A stretch of DNA of 64,000 bases from Campanula takesimana (taxonomy: Eukaryota > Streptophyta > Magnoliopsida > Asterales > Campanulaceae). Position 1 is the stretch's first letter, and each line of letters begins with the position of its first letter. The position numbers were made by a program, and so were the translations under genes. Below, piece after piece: positions 34,153-46,330 of the stretch. The notes under the pieces were generated by a model. That model made no database searches and had not been told where the DNA came from. It saw only the letters and a list, made by a program, of their open reading frames with translations. The stretch is taken from assembly GCA_026119855.1 (NCBI GenBank), contig JAOWBW010000006.1, positions 620,001 to 684,000 on the forward strand, written 5' to 3'.

Positions 34153-34301
34153 TCTGCATACTCTAACAACTCTTCCATTTTTGTTAGTTTGTTTCGAAGA
34201 TCGTCAACAGGGCCTTTTAAAGCCTGCAGATGGACTTCTTCTTGCACAAGAAAATCACGAAGCATTCCAATTACGTATGAATAAAGAGTCTCTCCTCCCA
34301 T
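34143..34301 (-). pseudogene. 5' fragment of a second NLR gene, coiled coil only
   Basis: The start codon at 34301 opens a frame very similar to the first 50 codons of the intact NLR, with conservative changes. At about 34152 homology ends where the reverse-transcriptase fragment begins. Two junction codons and then TAG (34145-34143) close a 52-residue frame. The proximal upstream DNA also resembles that of the intact gene (AATCTTTAGAG). It is a truncated relic. If transcribed it would make a short coiled-coil peptide, but that is speculation. Confidence 0.9.
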
Positions 34302-34774
34302 TTTGCAAATCTTTAGAGTGGTTTGTGTACTCTCCAGCTATATTAGTTTGTGGATGTTGTATAAATGAATCGACAGAGATAATGCTTGAGAAAGGGGTCT
34401 AAGCTATAAGGATAGAAAGAAGGGCTGAGCTTGATGGATTAAATGTCAATGGGCGCTATTGGAGTAACCTGATGTGGTGGAAGTTACATTATCTTGTAAG
34501 TAAAAAAATCTTGAATCATGTAATATTTGCTAATTGAATCGTGTAGGGTTATCATGTGCTCAAATCGTTTGATGAGGATTGAATTCTAATGATGAATGAA
34601 ACATACAACTATGAAATTAACTTCAATATCTGAATGTAAATTTTGCAAGTTACAATTGTACTTGGTCACAAAAAAGATATGTTAATTGCAAGTTACATTG
34701 TTGAAAAATCTCTCTTTGATCAAACCCTGTAACAATTTCAGACAGGGAGTCATCATCTGAAGTGCACCCGTTAC

Positions 34775-36073
34775 TCAATGATAGCCTTGAACTGAAACCT
34801 TAGCTTGAGGTCCTCCTTGAACATACACGAAACTGAACTCTGTACCAGGTTTCATTACATTTAGCCATTGTGGAAGCTCGTAGGTGTTCTTCTCTTGAGT
34901 AGGGTTGAGTCCCCAGAGTGATCCCGATAGGTTTTCAATTACCAACTTGAGATCTGTTATCGGTTTTTGAGATATGTTCTTTACTATCACCTTATGCCGG
35001 TAATAAGTCATTCTTCCAACGGTCCAAGAATTTGTTATGGAGTGCAGAAATTCAACCGGGATTCCTGTCATAGTTGATTATGCTTTTGTCAGAGAATTAG
35101 TTAAAAGTATGTATTTTGTACAATTTTCATCAATGTCAAGAATGAACATTTAAAAATGGAAGGAGTAATACTCACTTGGAGTTGGATGATAAGTGGATGG
35201 TTTTGGCGATTCTTGATGGTAGGAGCTGGATGGTGACGATCTAGCCACGTAACCACCACCATTCAAGCTCTGTAACTTGGAGAAGAGTCCAACAAGAGGA
35301 GCAGTTCCAGATAGTGTGGGCTCAGATTGTTCGTAGTTTGATCGATCATCGGAATATTCGTCGTTTTTATTGGGGCCTCCGACTAGGGCACCGTAGATAA
35401 CATTTGGGTCTGCTTGTGGTCGGCGATACCATGTGTCAAACCCTTGTACACACCCAACCTTAGAATGGACAGTTGATATTGAAGCAATGGAAGCACCTCT
35501 GTGGTGTACATGAATTGGGTAGTGTGGTCCATATCCGACTAAGTAGCTCATGGATTTAGGGTTCTTGCCAAGAATGTAATCAGCCTACAAAAAATAAATT
35601 CATAGAATACAATGATGTGAATATCCCTTCTCCAAAAAAGAGAAGAAAAAGAAACACTCTGTATAAAGCATGAATCGGGTTCCTCTACTTATGGCCCATT
35701 TCAGCAGTCAGGATGTGTCAAAACTATCGGATTGTCTCATTAAATGTGACGATGCAATCTTGACCATGAAAGTTTAAGGCAAGGAGAGCGATCAAAGTCA
35801 AAAATTCTTAATTCATAGAACGTAATGTACCTGAGATTTTGCGAACGTGAGAATCTCATGGGGCTGAATTTGGGCTTCTGGACACTTGAGCACAGCCTTA
35901 GCAGCAGAAAGGTAGTCAGAGTATACAGCAAGGAGAAATGCAGCAGAGGCGGCATACTGCAAATTATTCCACTCATGCAAGTAGAGTAATCCTCCTGCAA
36001 ATTTCAAGAACTAAGGATATATATGTATGTATAATTATGTGATTGTGTGCATATACGTGTATATATATATGTA

Positions 36074-36109
<36 letters not shown>

Positions 36110-37840
36110 GTGTACTTATTTAAGGAACTAACCAGGAGTGATTGGGGCATTGTAGCCATCATTATTCTGTTGACAAGCACAGGCAAAGTAATCAGCCTTA
36201 GCTTGATACTGAGACAGCACAGAAGTGTACTCCCCTCCAGCTCCTTCCAATAGCACCTGTTTTTTGGAAAAATATTAAAATTATTATCATTATTAAAACT
36301 AACATTATTTTTCATATTTCAGGTCTTATTAGAAAGGTAAAAATAAGGAACTATTTTTCTGGGACGAATTGAGTACCTTGGAAAGGAGAATTTGTACACC
36401 GGCATATTTGTTGTCCCAAGAGAATTCCTTAACAGCCCATCCAGTACCGCCCAAAGAAACAGCGTTGTTGACTACATACTTGAGGTAGTACTCATCCTTG
36501 GTTGCTCTGTACAGCCATGTAGCCCCCCACAAAAGTTCATCCTTCAATACAATATGGTTCAGTTTCAGGTATTGAGCTCAGGAAATCTTGGAATAAAACA
36601 TTTCTAATGTTTGTTCCTTCAAAAATGTTTTTTTTTTTCTTTTTTAAAGAAAAAAGATCACGTATATGATGGTAAGTTTTGTTTTGAAACTTACAGCATA
36701 GCCTGACGTAGTATAGAATTCTTTAGCACCAGGGATTGAATCAGTGAACAACCCTCTGAACCGGTCAGCGAAGGAGAATAGCTGCAAATATGAGCGAAAA
36801 GATCCAAAGAATCAGTACCAGGTAATTGTATTTTTTTTCTTTTTAGTGTGAAGAGCACTGACATTCAAAAAATTTATGTAGATCAACTGGTTGGGGCTTG
36901 TTATAGTTTAATCAGAGGTCTCGGGTTTGTTAGTTTACCTGTTTGGCATGGACTAAAAGCAAATTAGAGTAGGAAGAGTTGTAAGGCTTGAAGACTATAG
37001 AAGCAGCAGCCATTGCTGCTGCAGTTTCAGCAGCCAAGTCTGAGCCTGGATGGTTTGGGTTTAGCTTGTATGCTTGTCTTGGTGTTGTCATGTCCTCTGC
37101 CCGCTCCCAACAATAATGATCAGAATCTCCGTCCCCTACCTGATATCACCAACCAATCAAAATATCAGAATATTGAAAAAGTCAAATAGTTTGACCAATC
37201 ACGTAAATTATTTTGTCGGTTAGTAATATCATACTGTCAATATCACTGTGACACCCAATATTTACTTGGAAGGCAAAGATTTACCTGTCCCCAAAGAACA
37301 TTGGGTTGAGGGTGAGCTTTGATGAAGTAGTCAGTACCCCATTTGATGGTTGCCAATATATGTCCGGTCTGATCCATCTTCGCCATTTCTCTCCCGTACT
37401 CGATCGCTCCCCACGACAACATTGTCACCGTGTAAGCCATCGGCAGACCAAATTTTACGTGATCGCCCGCATCATAATACCCTCCCACCAAATCCACCTG
37501 CACGCATTCCAAAGTTGTCAGACTAATAACATCTTCGTAAAACACACACGCACACGCGCACACACACACACACTGACACACAAACAAAGAAAGAAGAAAG
37601 AAAGAGAGACAGACTGAGACTAAGACTGACCCCTTGATGCAACCCGTCAGAGAGTCCAGAGTCATGGCGCCAAGTGACACGTTGATTATGGGGCAACTTA
37701 CCAGACCGTTGCGCTTCAAAGAACAATAAGCTCTTGTCAAGCGCACTCCCATAATCAAAAGCCACCGAAATCTCCGCCACAACTAATGACACCACCACTA
37801 CTAGCATCATCACACGACTCGTCCTACCAAAACCCGCCAT
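34775..37840 (-). CDS. Secreted GH9 endo-beta-1,4-glucanase, class C with CBM49
   Basis: Nine exons in leftward order: 37840-37631, 37497-37285, 37139-36939, 36781-36695, 36541-36377, 36256-36133, 35994-35831, 35584-35176 and 35064-34775. All introns are GT-AG and the joined frame gives 620 residues. A signal peptide ends near Ala27. The GH9 catalytic domain spans about 28-490, with DAGD (79-82), HVHHRG (413-418) and the DD...E region with likely catalytic Glu476. After a Ser/Pro-rich linker, residues about 527-618 form a CBM49 cellulose-binding domain. Such enzymes cut beta-1,4-glucan in the cell wall during growth. It resembles Arabidopsis GH9C proteins. No defect is visible. Introns 1 and 6 hold AC/GT microsatellites. 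Confidence 0.96.
36077..36110. repeat. GT microsatellite in GH9 intron 6
   Basis: A run of about 15 GT units lies in the intron between exons 6 and 7, likely polymorphic. Confidence 0.95.
37537..37580. repeat. AC microsatellite in GH9 intron 1
   Basis: An interrupted AC/CGCAC run, followed by a GA-rich stretch to about 37615, fills much of the short first intron. Confidence 0.93.
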
Positions 37841-37939
37841 TTCAACTTCCTTTTTCGGGTTTTGACTTTGTAGTTTTATGTATGTAGCCAAGAAGAAGAA
37901 GTACTAGTTCAAGTATGTTACATTTGTAAATTGTAGGTG

Positions 37940-37947
37940 TATATATA
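37940..37947 (-). promoter_or_regulatory. Probable TATA box of the GH9 gene
   Basis: TATATATA on the minus strand lies 100 bases upstream of the GH9 start codon, a usual plant spacing for a short leader. Confidence 0.55.
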
Positions 37948-37949
37948 TG

Positions 37950-40900
37950 CATACAAAAGTCAAAGGGTGGAGGGGTGTTGATAGTGGTAGGCTTCACGTT
38001 GATAGAAATGAAATAGGTTCTCTTAATAATTGAATATATTTGAAGATAGAGCTTCCCACGTTGTTTTATTTTCTCTAGTTTTTGTACACGAATTAGGAAA
38101 TGATTGACTCCTAAAAATTGTTTTGGGTTTTCATGGGGCTTCATAAACTTTACTCGTACTACCTAATTGTTTGATTTAAAATTTGAAAAGTGGTTACTAG
38201 AATTAAAAGACTAGAATACCCTTTATCACAGAATGTATATGCATTTATTTACATTTGTACATTTTAATTATTAAATCTGATTTTGATTTCAAATCTGAAA
38301 GCTGTCTGCTATACTTTTTCGATTTTTATTTTGAATCTGTACCAAACTATGAGGAAGATGATTACCTTTTAATGTTGATTTTGTATGAGGATTTCTAGGT
38401 TTTAAACAAAATCAATTTCAATGTTTTTGTTTTGAAGTGTTTTAAGGATTTTTATATTATTTGCGGTATTTTGGGCTTTTGGACCAGTGTTAAAGTGAAG
38501 TCGGTGGTTGTGGCTGTGGTGGTAGCGGTGATGCGGTGATCGCTACTGGCGGTGGAAAATTCATGTATATTCTGGGAGATGGTAGTGGACAATGTTAACT
38601 TTGCTGGTGGTGGTCGTGGGTGGTGGTAAGTTTGACGGTGGTAAGTTTGACAGCAGTGGTGGGCGCGGATGTAAGTTTGACAGTGGTAGTGGAAGGTGGT
38701 AAGTTTGATAGTGGTGGTTGGGTGGGGTGGTGGTGTTTATAACAAAGTAGACGTCAAATTAACGGAAAGGCGAGACAATTGAATACAAAATTAACCCTTA
38801 AATTAATAGGTAATTAGGTATACTGCAATGCAGATACAACTAATTTTTTCGAATTAAAATGAGTCTATTTTTTTGGGTGAGCTATCAAAACAAAATTTTA
38901 ACAAAACGACTATTTTAACAAAACACAATTTAATATAGACAACTCCAACAATAAGTATCAAAACAAAATTTTAGTACTAATGTAATGGTGTCCAATAGGT
39001 ATCAAAAATAAATTTTGACACTTATGTGATGGTATTAACATCTTCATTGATAAACGCAATAGGTATTTAAGTTTAAGTTGGTATTAAGACAAGTAACAAA
39101 ACACAATTTTATAAGACATCAATTAAATGACCAAATGAATCACAAACAAAAATTATATGTTTTATATTGTATTCATTTTCACGTATTTTCATATAGTATT
39201 TTTTGTCATATTTTACAGGCCATATGTTTATTTCATAGTCCATGTCCTATTTTAAAATCATATTTTACATGACATATGTTTTATTTTCATTTATATGCCG
39301 CATTTTTTATGTTGTATTCTTATACTATATTTTGATTCCGTAATTTATGCTATATTTTATTCGTATTTTTATGTCATATTATTATTCTATACTTCTTGAG
39401 TCATATTTTGATAATGTTGAGAGTATCAATAGAAATAAATAAATAAATAAATAAATAAGTAAACCTATAACATGAATTTGATGCTTATTGTTAGAGATGA
39501 TAGTTTGAAACCTTGCAAACAGTGTCTCATATGATCAAATTTTGTTTTTGATACATATAGACTTAATACCATTGTTAGACTTTTCCTAACTCACATCAGA
39601 CTTAACATCATCACGTAAAGAATCCCCACTATCATTAAAAAGACATCGTACCAAGTACGGGAACCATCCTGATTCTCTGTCTTCAGTGCAAAAGGTGTCA
39701 GGGACGAAACCCGTGGATCATCTCCAATTCAAATGCAAAGAATGAAATAGATATATTGGAGGCTATTGTTGAAGTAATTATCTCATATCGAGAAATAATA
39801 AGTCATGCTTTTATAAATAAAGATTCAGGGATTCAGGGTTGCTCCTTTCATAATCAATTGGTTTTGTGATAGAAAATCAGACTTTAAATTTATAAGAGGA
39901 TGTTGTTAAATGCACATATTTAGCTCCTTTAAGCATAATGTTAGTCTTAGTTAAGGAATTATATGTTAAAGTAGTTAATGATTGTTTGGCTAGGTGAATT
40001 GAACTAAAACTTAAACTAATTTCGTTAGGGTTGAGAAAACAGATAGAATGGTTATGAAAATCTCTTTGAGAACATTGCGTTTTTGGCGCGAGAAGGATGT
40101 CAAAGACGCGAGGATTCGATTGATTCTGGTGATGTTAGGATGCATTTATCAACGCAAGTAAAGGGCTAAGTGAATGTGGGAATATTTGTTTTGAAATTGA
40201 TGTTAAATTGAATGAGTTAAGTGAGTGTGTTTGTTTGTTTCATATAGATAGGGATAAGATATGAAAGTAGGTGGGTGTAGTTATTAATTTTTTTTGGGGG
40301 GGGGGGTTGTGTGAATAGTGAGTGGACTAACTAAGGTTGGTGTGTTTACTTATTCGGTGAGCGTGTAATGATGAGTTTTAAAATTTGGTGTGCGTATTTA
40401 CTAATTTGGTGGGCGTGTATTTTCATAACAAATTACTAAGACCACTACTAGTCTACCATCTACGCTTGGTCTTGCCCGTTCTCTTGGACTTTTCACAAAT
40501 CACATAAGGAGCGGAATCTGTATAGTCGAATTTTATATATTGTGCAGCAGTATGATTTATATAATGAAGTGATCATATCATATAGTAATGTGTGGTATAT
40601 TTTATTGGATGTGCGAGTAATAATATCGGTTACATATTATAATAGAATTTTGTATTATTGTGTAGTCGGATTATACATGCTCTAAATCACATCGAGAAAT
40701 ATTCACAAATGTTGGTGCGCTCATCATCAACATCATCTTTGTAGTACGGAAACAAGTCATATTCGTTTTATTGTATATTGAAATTTGTCTAAAATAATAA
40801 TTATTAGGAGGGTCAAAATCAAGTAAAAAGGCAGTTTTCTTAAAAGATTTTTAAAAATATGTTTCTAAAATGCACGGTGGCACTTTGAAAATAACTGACA

Positions 40901-41212
40901 CTTATTTTAAAACAAGTGCGATGGTATTTTTGTCAATAACTAGCATATATTTTTAAAACGTGCGGTGACATTTTTTTTTAAATAAGTGAAATTTATTGAA
41001 CACGTTGGGACTATTAACACGAGTGTCACTCTTTAACCCGTGATACTCTTTAACACATGCACTTGCATTCTTAAACATTACTACTGGCATTTATTGACAG
41101 CTTCCACTTTCAATATTTATAAATATTTAATGGCTGACATTCGGGAAAATATAGAAATATACCTCTGAACTTAGGTCAAGGATGCAGATATGCCCTTATA
41201 CAAGTTAATTTC
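37950..41212. other. AT-rich intergenic region, no gene seen
   Basis: Holds a GGTGGTAAGTTTGACAG-type minisatellite (about 38500-38745), a CATATTTTACATG-like degenerate repeat (about 39160-39400), an AAAT run (39431-39458) and a G10 tract (near 40298). No coding domain or RNA gene is recognisable. Confidence 0.6.
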
Positions 41213-42309
41213 CATATTAACCCTTGTACTTAAGAAAAATGTGTGGAGATTTGGAAATTGTTAAATTTCGGTCCAAATTCTAACTGAATTGCTGACTAAG
41301 CGTCCTACTTGGCATGCAAAATATACCACGTGGAAAATAATTGCTCAAATGGAACTTGATGATTATCTTAAGTTAAAAACTACATCGTTTTGACATATCT
41401 TCCATTAAAAAAAAAAAAGTCTTCAACCTTTGTCTTCTTCACGCAAGCAGAAGAATAAATGAGATCTTCAACTGCCTTGCGACATTTTCATCCATTAATG
41501 GTGAAATCAAAAACATTCTTCATCAACATCACCACCATCTCACTATCACAACCCACCCTGAGCTTAACACAACCAACCACCTCCATTGTTTAAACACTGT
41601 CATAAAATCGCCAACAATGACCAGAACCACCATCACCAAACACAAATTAAAAATATCACAAATCATGCTACTACGAACAAATTACCATAAACATTTTACA
41701 AGTCACAAAGCATGAGGTTGGATGAATCTAAATTCAATAAATTGAAATCGGATTAGAACTAGAACCAAATTGAAAAATCAATTAAAGCCATATCTAAATT
41801 AAAATGCTTAAAACAAATCAAAATAAATTGAATGGATATTTTTTCCCTCAAAGTTTGGTACGATTTGATGTATACGAGAGAGAGAGACAGAGACAGAGAT
41901 CACATTGCAGCCAAAGAATAAAAATCCGGCCATTTCGTCTTCTTTAGGTAGCGGTTGGAGTCACAAAACCTCCAATGGTTGGCCCTCTTACATCGCGAGG
42001 AAGCGTTCGAGTGTGGGAGTGTGCAGGATAGAGTAGAGTGGGAGTAGGGCAAAGGGAATGGGGTTGTGGTTGCGTGAAGAAGAAGACCAAGACAGAGGAT
42101 TAGGTTTTTTTTTTTTTTTTTGAAGTGCCAAAGCGACGTAGTTTTGAGCTTAACACACTAAGCAAATTTCACTTGGGAAATTATTTTCCACGTAGTATAT
42201 TTCACATGCCAAGTAGGACGCTTAGTCAGCCATTCCATTAGAATTTGGACGGAAATTTAATGATGTCCAAATCTCCACACGTTTTTCTTAAGTACAGGGG
42301 TTAATATGA
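41213..42309. mobile_element. Long-TIR DNA element, probably Mutator-like
   Basis: The left arm CATATTAACCCTTGTACTTA (41213 on) is matched in reverse at 42309, with similarity continuing inward for roughly 150-230 bases. This includes GACTAAGCGTCCTACTTGGC on both arms. No clear target duplication is seen. The interior, with ATCACC repeats and a GA-rich tract, has no recognisable gene. Confidence 0.85.
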
Positions 42310-42372
42310 CACTTAACACTACTACTGACACTTATTTAAATGACAGTTTCATTGTCTACATATGTCAGTATA

Positions 42373-42644
42373 CTCCTTCTGTCTCACCTGAAATAGGACA
42401 TTTTGCCATTTTGCGTGTCCCACCCGAAATAAGACATCCCAAAATGAATTTTTTTTATTATTATTTTATTAATAGGACCCACTTGTCATACTCACAACAA
42501 TTTTTTATTTATTATTCCTACACATTTTCTTTCTCCTTCATACTCACGGGACCTACTTTTCAAACTACTTTTCCCAGTAAAATATGTGTATTCCTTAATC
42601 CCGTTTCTGAACCATGAATCCTATTTTGGGTGGGACGGAGGGAG
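42373..42644. mobile_element. Stowaway-type MITE
   Basis: Ends CTCCTTCTGTCTCACCTGAA and the complement of TTTTGGGTGGGACGGAGGGA, with TA on both sides. The interior contains GGACCCACTTGTCATACTC. Confidence 0.93.
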
Positions 42645-42905
42645 TATATGGCTGGCACACTTTAACACTACCACTAACCAAAAGTATCAGTTTCAAATGT
42701 TTATAGATACGAATGTTTATAAATGCGAGTGAGTGGCAATTTATATTAATAGCACTGGCATTAACGATGCAAAATTACATTTTAAAAAAAACTCGTTAGA
42801 GCAAGAAAAAACGCATTTTTGTATTAAGCCTACTCATTAAGAGTATAATTTCATAAAAGTATTTATATTCCAATTATATATAGATGTTGCATTTATTAAT
42901 TAATA

Positions 42906-44439
42906 CTCCTTCTGTCCCATAACTATGTGCATAAAATGTTGTACACGATAATTAAGGGATGAATAATAGTGGATAGTAGTTGTGAGTGTGAAAAGTGAAG
43001 TAGGGGAGAGAAAGTGGGGTAGAGAATAGTAGGTTGATTGGTGTTGTGAGTATAAAAGTAGAAAAATACTCATATGCGGCTGTGTCACACCATGAGACGG
43101 ACCGCCCATGGGTCAACCCGCTCCAACCATTTCGCCACCCGCCCGCAAAAGATCTGCGTCCTCCCAGCATGCAACACATGTCGTGGATTAAGAAAAACTC
43201 AATAACTTTAAAAGGCAATTTTTTGAGATTTTGAAGTAAAAAAAATAAATCTAAAAATACTGTTGTGTTCGTCTCGAAGAGACGAATCAAACGACATAGG
43301 TCATGATAGTAGTTTGAAATAATTTGTTTTCAAAACATATCTTTTTTAACACAAAAAAAATATTTAAAAGTTGAGTTACTCGTCACCAGAAAAGTAACAT
43401 TTTTTAATGAAAAAAGTAACATTGTAGATTGAAAAAGAAACATTTTTTATTGTAAAATGTAACCGTAGTTCTCCAAAAACAAAATCAGATAATTTGATAG
43501 TGTTTTTGTAGAGAATGTAATAATTGAAATGTAACAGAGTATATATGTGATATAATTTATTTTATAGATGAGTGTAACAGTTTTATACTTAAAAAGATAA
43601 GAATATATGTATATAATCGGTTTCATTTCAGTTGTTACTTTTTCTAAAAAAAAACAACAATCAAACTATTTCATTTTTTATTTTCATTTTTTGCACAACT
43701 ACTATGTTACATTAAATAATTTCACTTGTTACATTCAACCTTTGTAATTGATAAACCATTAAATGTTTTACCAATAAAAACTTTGCGCAAATGAATGTAA
43801 ATGTTTTTATAATAAAATGTAACATTAGTTTTTTAGAGTAAATCTTATGATATCATCAATCCTTTTTGTGCAAATGTATTACTACATTTCAGAAAGAAAG
43901 TTACATTCAGAATAGAAACCGTTGCAATTGATAAAAAAAAAAAATACATTCATTTATTATAAAATGTAAAATTAGTTTTGTTGTCAATCTTATGTTATCC
44001 TTAATCCATTTCTACAAAATTATGGTCAATTTTCTGAATAAAAACGATTATATTTCAGAAGAAAATATCAGTTTTAAAATTTAAATTTTTCTGCAAAACT
44101 CTTGTTACATTTTAGAATAAAAGTGTTACTTTTTCAAGACTGAACGGTTACTTTTTTCATAAAAAGTGTTACATTGTAAGTGACGGGCATCTCAATTTTG
44201 TATGTGTTAAAAAAATATGATTTATAAAAAAAAAATGAAAACCATATCATAAAGTATGGCGTGAGACGGCCGCATAAGAGTCCGGCTCATGAAATAAAGT
44301 AAAAGAGAGAATGAGTGAGATGAATGGTAAAGATTTTTTGCCATTTTATGAAAGTGTGACTTATCAATAGAACGCCTAAAAAGGAAATTTGTACACATAA
44401 TTGTAGGATGGAAGGAATACAGTTACGGGACGGAGGGAG
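42906..44439. mobile_element. Stowaway MITE split by a 1.2-kb insertion
   Basis: The left end CTCCTTCTGTCCCATAACTA (42906) pairs with sequence near 44390-44420, and a further GGGACGGAGGGAG end lies at 44427-44439. Between about 43066 and 44281 a different element intrudes. Its ends read ATGCGGCTGTGTCACACCAT and, in reverse, ATGCGGCCGTCTCACGCCAT. The intruder is rich in the words GTTACATTTT and AAAATGTAAC. Confidence 0.75.
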
Positions 44440-44581
44440 TATAATGCATGAGATAGAAAAAAACAAAAAGAGAATTAAGAATGATATATCTAGTGACCAG
44501 CACTCAAAGTTGTGAATTAGAACAAGAAGGACGATATGAATGAATCTGACCATGGAGGATCAATCAATAAAAATAATTATA

Positions 44582-44834
44582 CTCTCCTCAATCCGGAAAG
44601 ATGTTCTCACTTTTTTTATTGTTTGTTTGAATGAACTTTAAATAATAACTTTAGGTTAATTCAATTAGCTTAATAGTAATATAAAATTGTTGCTAATAAT
44701 ATTTATAATAGAGTATGAACAACAAATTTTAAATTTTCATTAATATAATTAAACTAGCCTCAAACGATTACTCAAAGTTTAAACAAACAACAACAACAAA
44801 AAGAAACGGAAACATCATTCTGGGACAGAGGCGA
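44582..44834. mobile_element. MITE next to the MYB-like stop codon
   Basis: Its degenerate inverted ends (CTCTCCTCAATCCGGAAAGA and, in reverse, TCGCCTCTGTCCCAGAATGA) are flanked by TA at 44580-44581 and 44835-44836. The right end lies eight bases beyond the stop codon of the minus-strand gene at 44843, so that gene's 3' UTR must run through this element. Confidence 0.8.
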
Positions 44835-44842
44835 TAATACCA

Positions 44843-45190
44843 CTACAGCTTTCGCTTGTTCTTGCTCGCTTGCTTGGCTTTCCCCTCAGCTGATTCACTC
44901 GAACGCGGGGCCCATGAAGATGACACAAATGAAGAAGAGGAAGTACTAGAATAATCTGAGCTGCTGCCGGAATCCTCATTGTAGTCGGGAATGTGAATGA
45001 GGTCAGCTTCAATATTCTTAATGTCTTCAAGTAAAAGCTGATAATGTTGTTTCACTTGTTCAAATGTTTTGGTCCATACGATCGTAGCAATCGCCGCCCA
45101 CTCTTCATCGGAACCTTGGCTGAGGTGGCCGGCGATGGCGACTTCAAACCACTTGTTTTCTTCCCACGTCCATACTGTCGCGTCCGCCAT
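44843..45190 (-). CDS. Small SANT/MYB protein, RADIALIS/DIVARICATA-like
   Basis: A single exon encodes 115 residues. Residues about 5-62 form one MYB/SANT repeat: W-W spacing from WTWEENKWFE, then an IA...VWTKTFEQVKQHY recognition-helix region and LLLEDIKNIE, as in RADIALIS and the first repeat of DIVARICATA. The tail is Ser-rich and then Lys/Arg-rich (KAKQASKNKRKL), possibly a nuclear signal. Such proteins act in the nucleus, often by binding or titrating other MYB-family factors. I chose the ATG at 45190. The longer frame from 45296 would start only about 12 bases from the TATA box and adds no domain. The insert between SANT helices, with SQGSDEE, differs from the usual T-PDRW. Single-repeat loss from a DIVARICATA-type gene is possible. 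Confidence 0.85.
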   Translation of the reverse strand: MADATVWTWEENKWFEVAIAGHLSQGSDEEWAAIATIVWTKTFEQVKQHYQLLLEDIKNIEADLIHIPDYNEDSGSSSDYSSTSSSSFVSSSWAPRSSESAEGKAKQASKNKRKL

Positions 45191-45307
45191 TAATGGCAAA
45201 CTCACTTGATCAAGTTCTTGACTAATTTGCAAGAACAATGATTTTGAGTTGAAATATGGATTGGGATTAATTTTTATGTTTTTATTGAATTGATTCATGG
45301 GAGGTTT

Positions 45308-45315
45308 TATTTATA
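45308..45315 (-). promoter_or_regulatory. Probable TATA box of the MYB-like gene
   Basis: TATAAATA on the minus strand. Transcription would start about 30 bases downstream, near 45278, which places the ATG at 45296 outside the transcript and supports the start at 45190. Confidence 0.65.
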
Positions 45316-45589
45316 GTGGTTGTGTATGGATTGTTATGGGAATATTTTGGTTGCTTTATTTATTATCTTTCCATATTATAGCTCAAATAATTTATCTTTT
45401 TACTAAATGGTAAAGGATTTTGAGATTTCGTTCCAAAATTTGTTTACTTACAAACTTTAGATTGGAAAAGGTGTGTCAATAGGAAAAGTGACTCATGCAA
45501 AGTATTTTCCTTAGAGAAAACCACTTTTAAAACACATCATATTTTTATTATTCCACATAAGGACATGCCTGTTAGAAAGATATAACTAC

Positions 45590-46330
45590 CTTGGGAGCTG
45601 AATGAGGCGCGCACACTAACTTTTCGGTCAAATCTCAGTCGGCTTTTATAACAAATGTATAAGACCAATTAGCTTCTTATAGTTGAAGTATAAAAGTCAT
45701 TTTTTCACTTTTTTTTTTCATTTTTTAGAAGATTAAAAAAAACTCTGATACCATTTGGCCAAATTCCATTCAACTCATGTAATTGATGTATAAGACCAAT
45801 TAAGACCAATTCGCCTCTTATAGTTGAAGTATATGAGTCATTTTTTCCATTTCAAGAAATAAAAATCAAATACTATTTAGTAAAATCCTTGTCTACTCAT
45901 ATATAAGACCATTTTGCCTCTTATACATGAACTATAAGAGTTTTTTTTTTTTTTTTTTTTTCACATTTTCACGTAGTTGAAAATCCCAAAAAAAAGCAAT
46001 ATTTTATTAATTTGCCTCTCATATTTGGTCAAACATCAAAGCATAAAAATGTTTTGCCTTTTTTAGTTAACCTATAAGAGTCAGTATTTCCTCATTTTTC
46101 ACATTTTTCAAACTCTACTAAAGAAAAACTCTGATATTTTTTTATTAACTCTCATAGTTTAAATATCAAACTAATACTTTAAGATTGACTATCATATTTG
46201 GTCAAATAAAAGTCTCTTATCGCTAAGTATAAGACTATTTTGCCTCTTATAGATAAACTATAAGAGTTTATTAGTTCTTATAGTTAAACTCCAAGACTCA
46301 AACTAAATTATCTTAACCATTATACAAACT
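45590..46330. repeat. Degenerate repeats of a TATAAGACC-CCTCTTATAG motif
   Basis: About five loose units (near 45650, 45785, 45900, 46055 and 46230) combine TATAAGACCAATT, GCCTCTTATAG and a TATAAGAGTCA close. Spacing varies, with poly-T and TTTTCACATTTT between units. No coding content. Confidence 0.7.

Noticed and set aside
36004..36315. 103-codon frame with His-Thr runs
   Set aside because: It translates the GT microsatellite in a GH9 intron.
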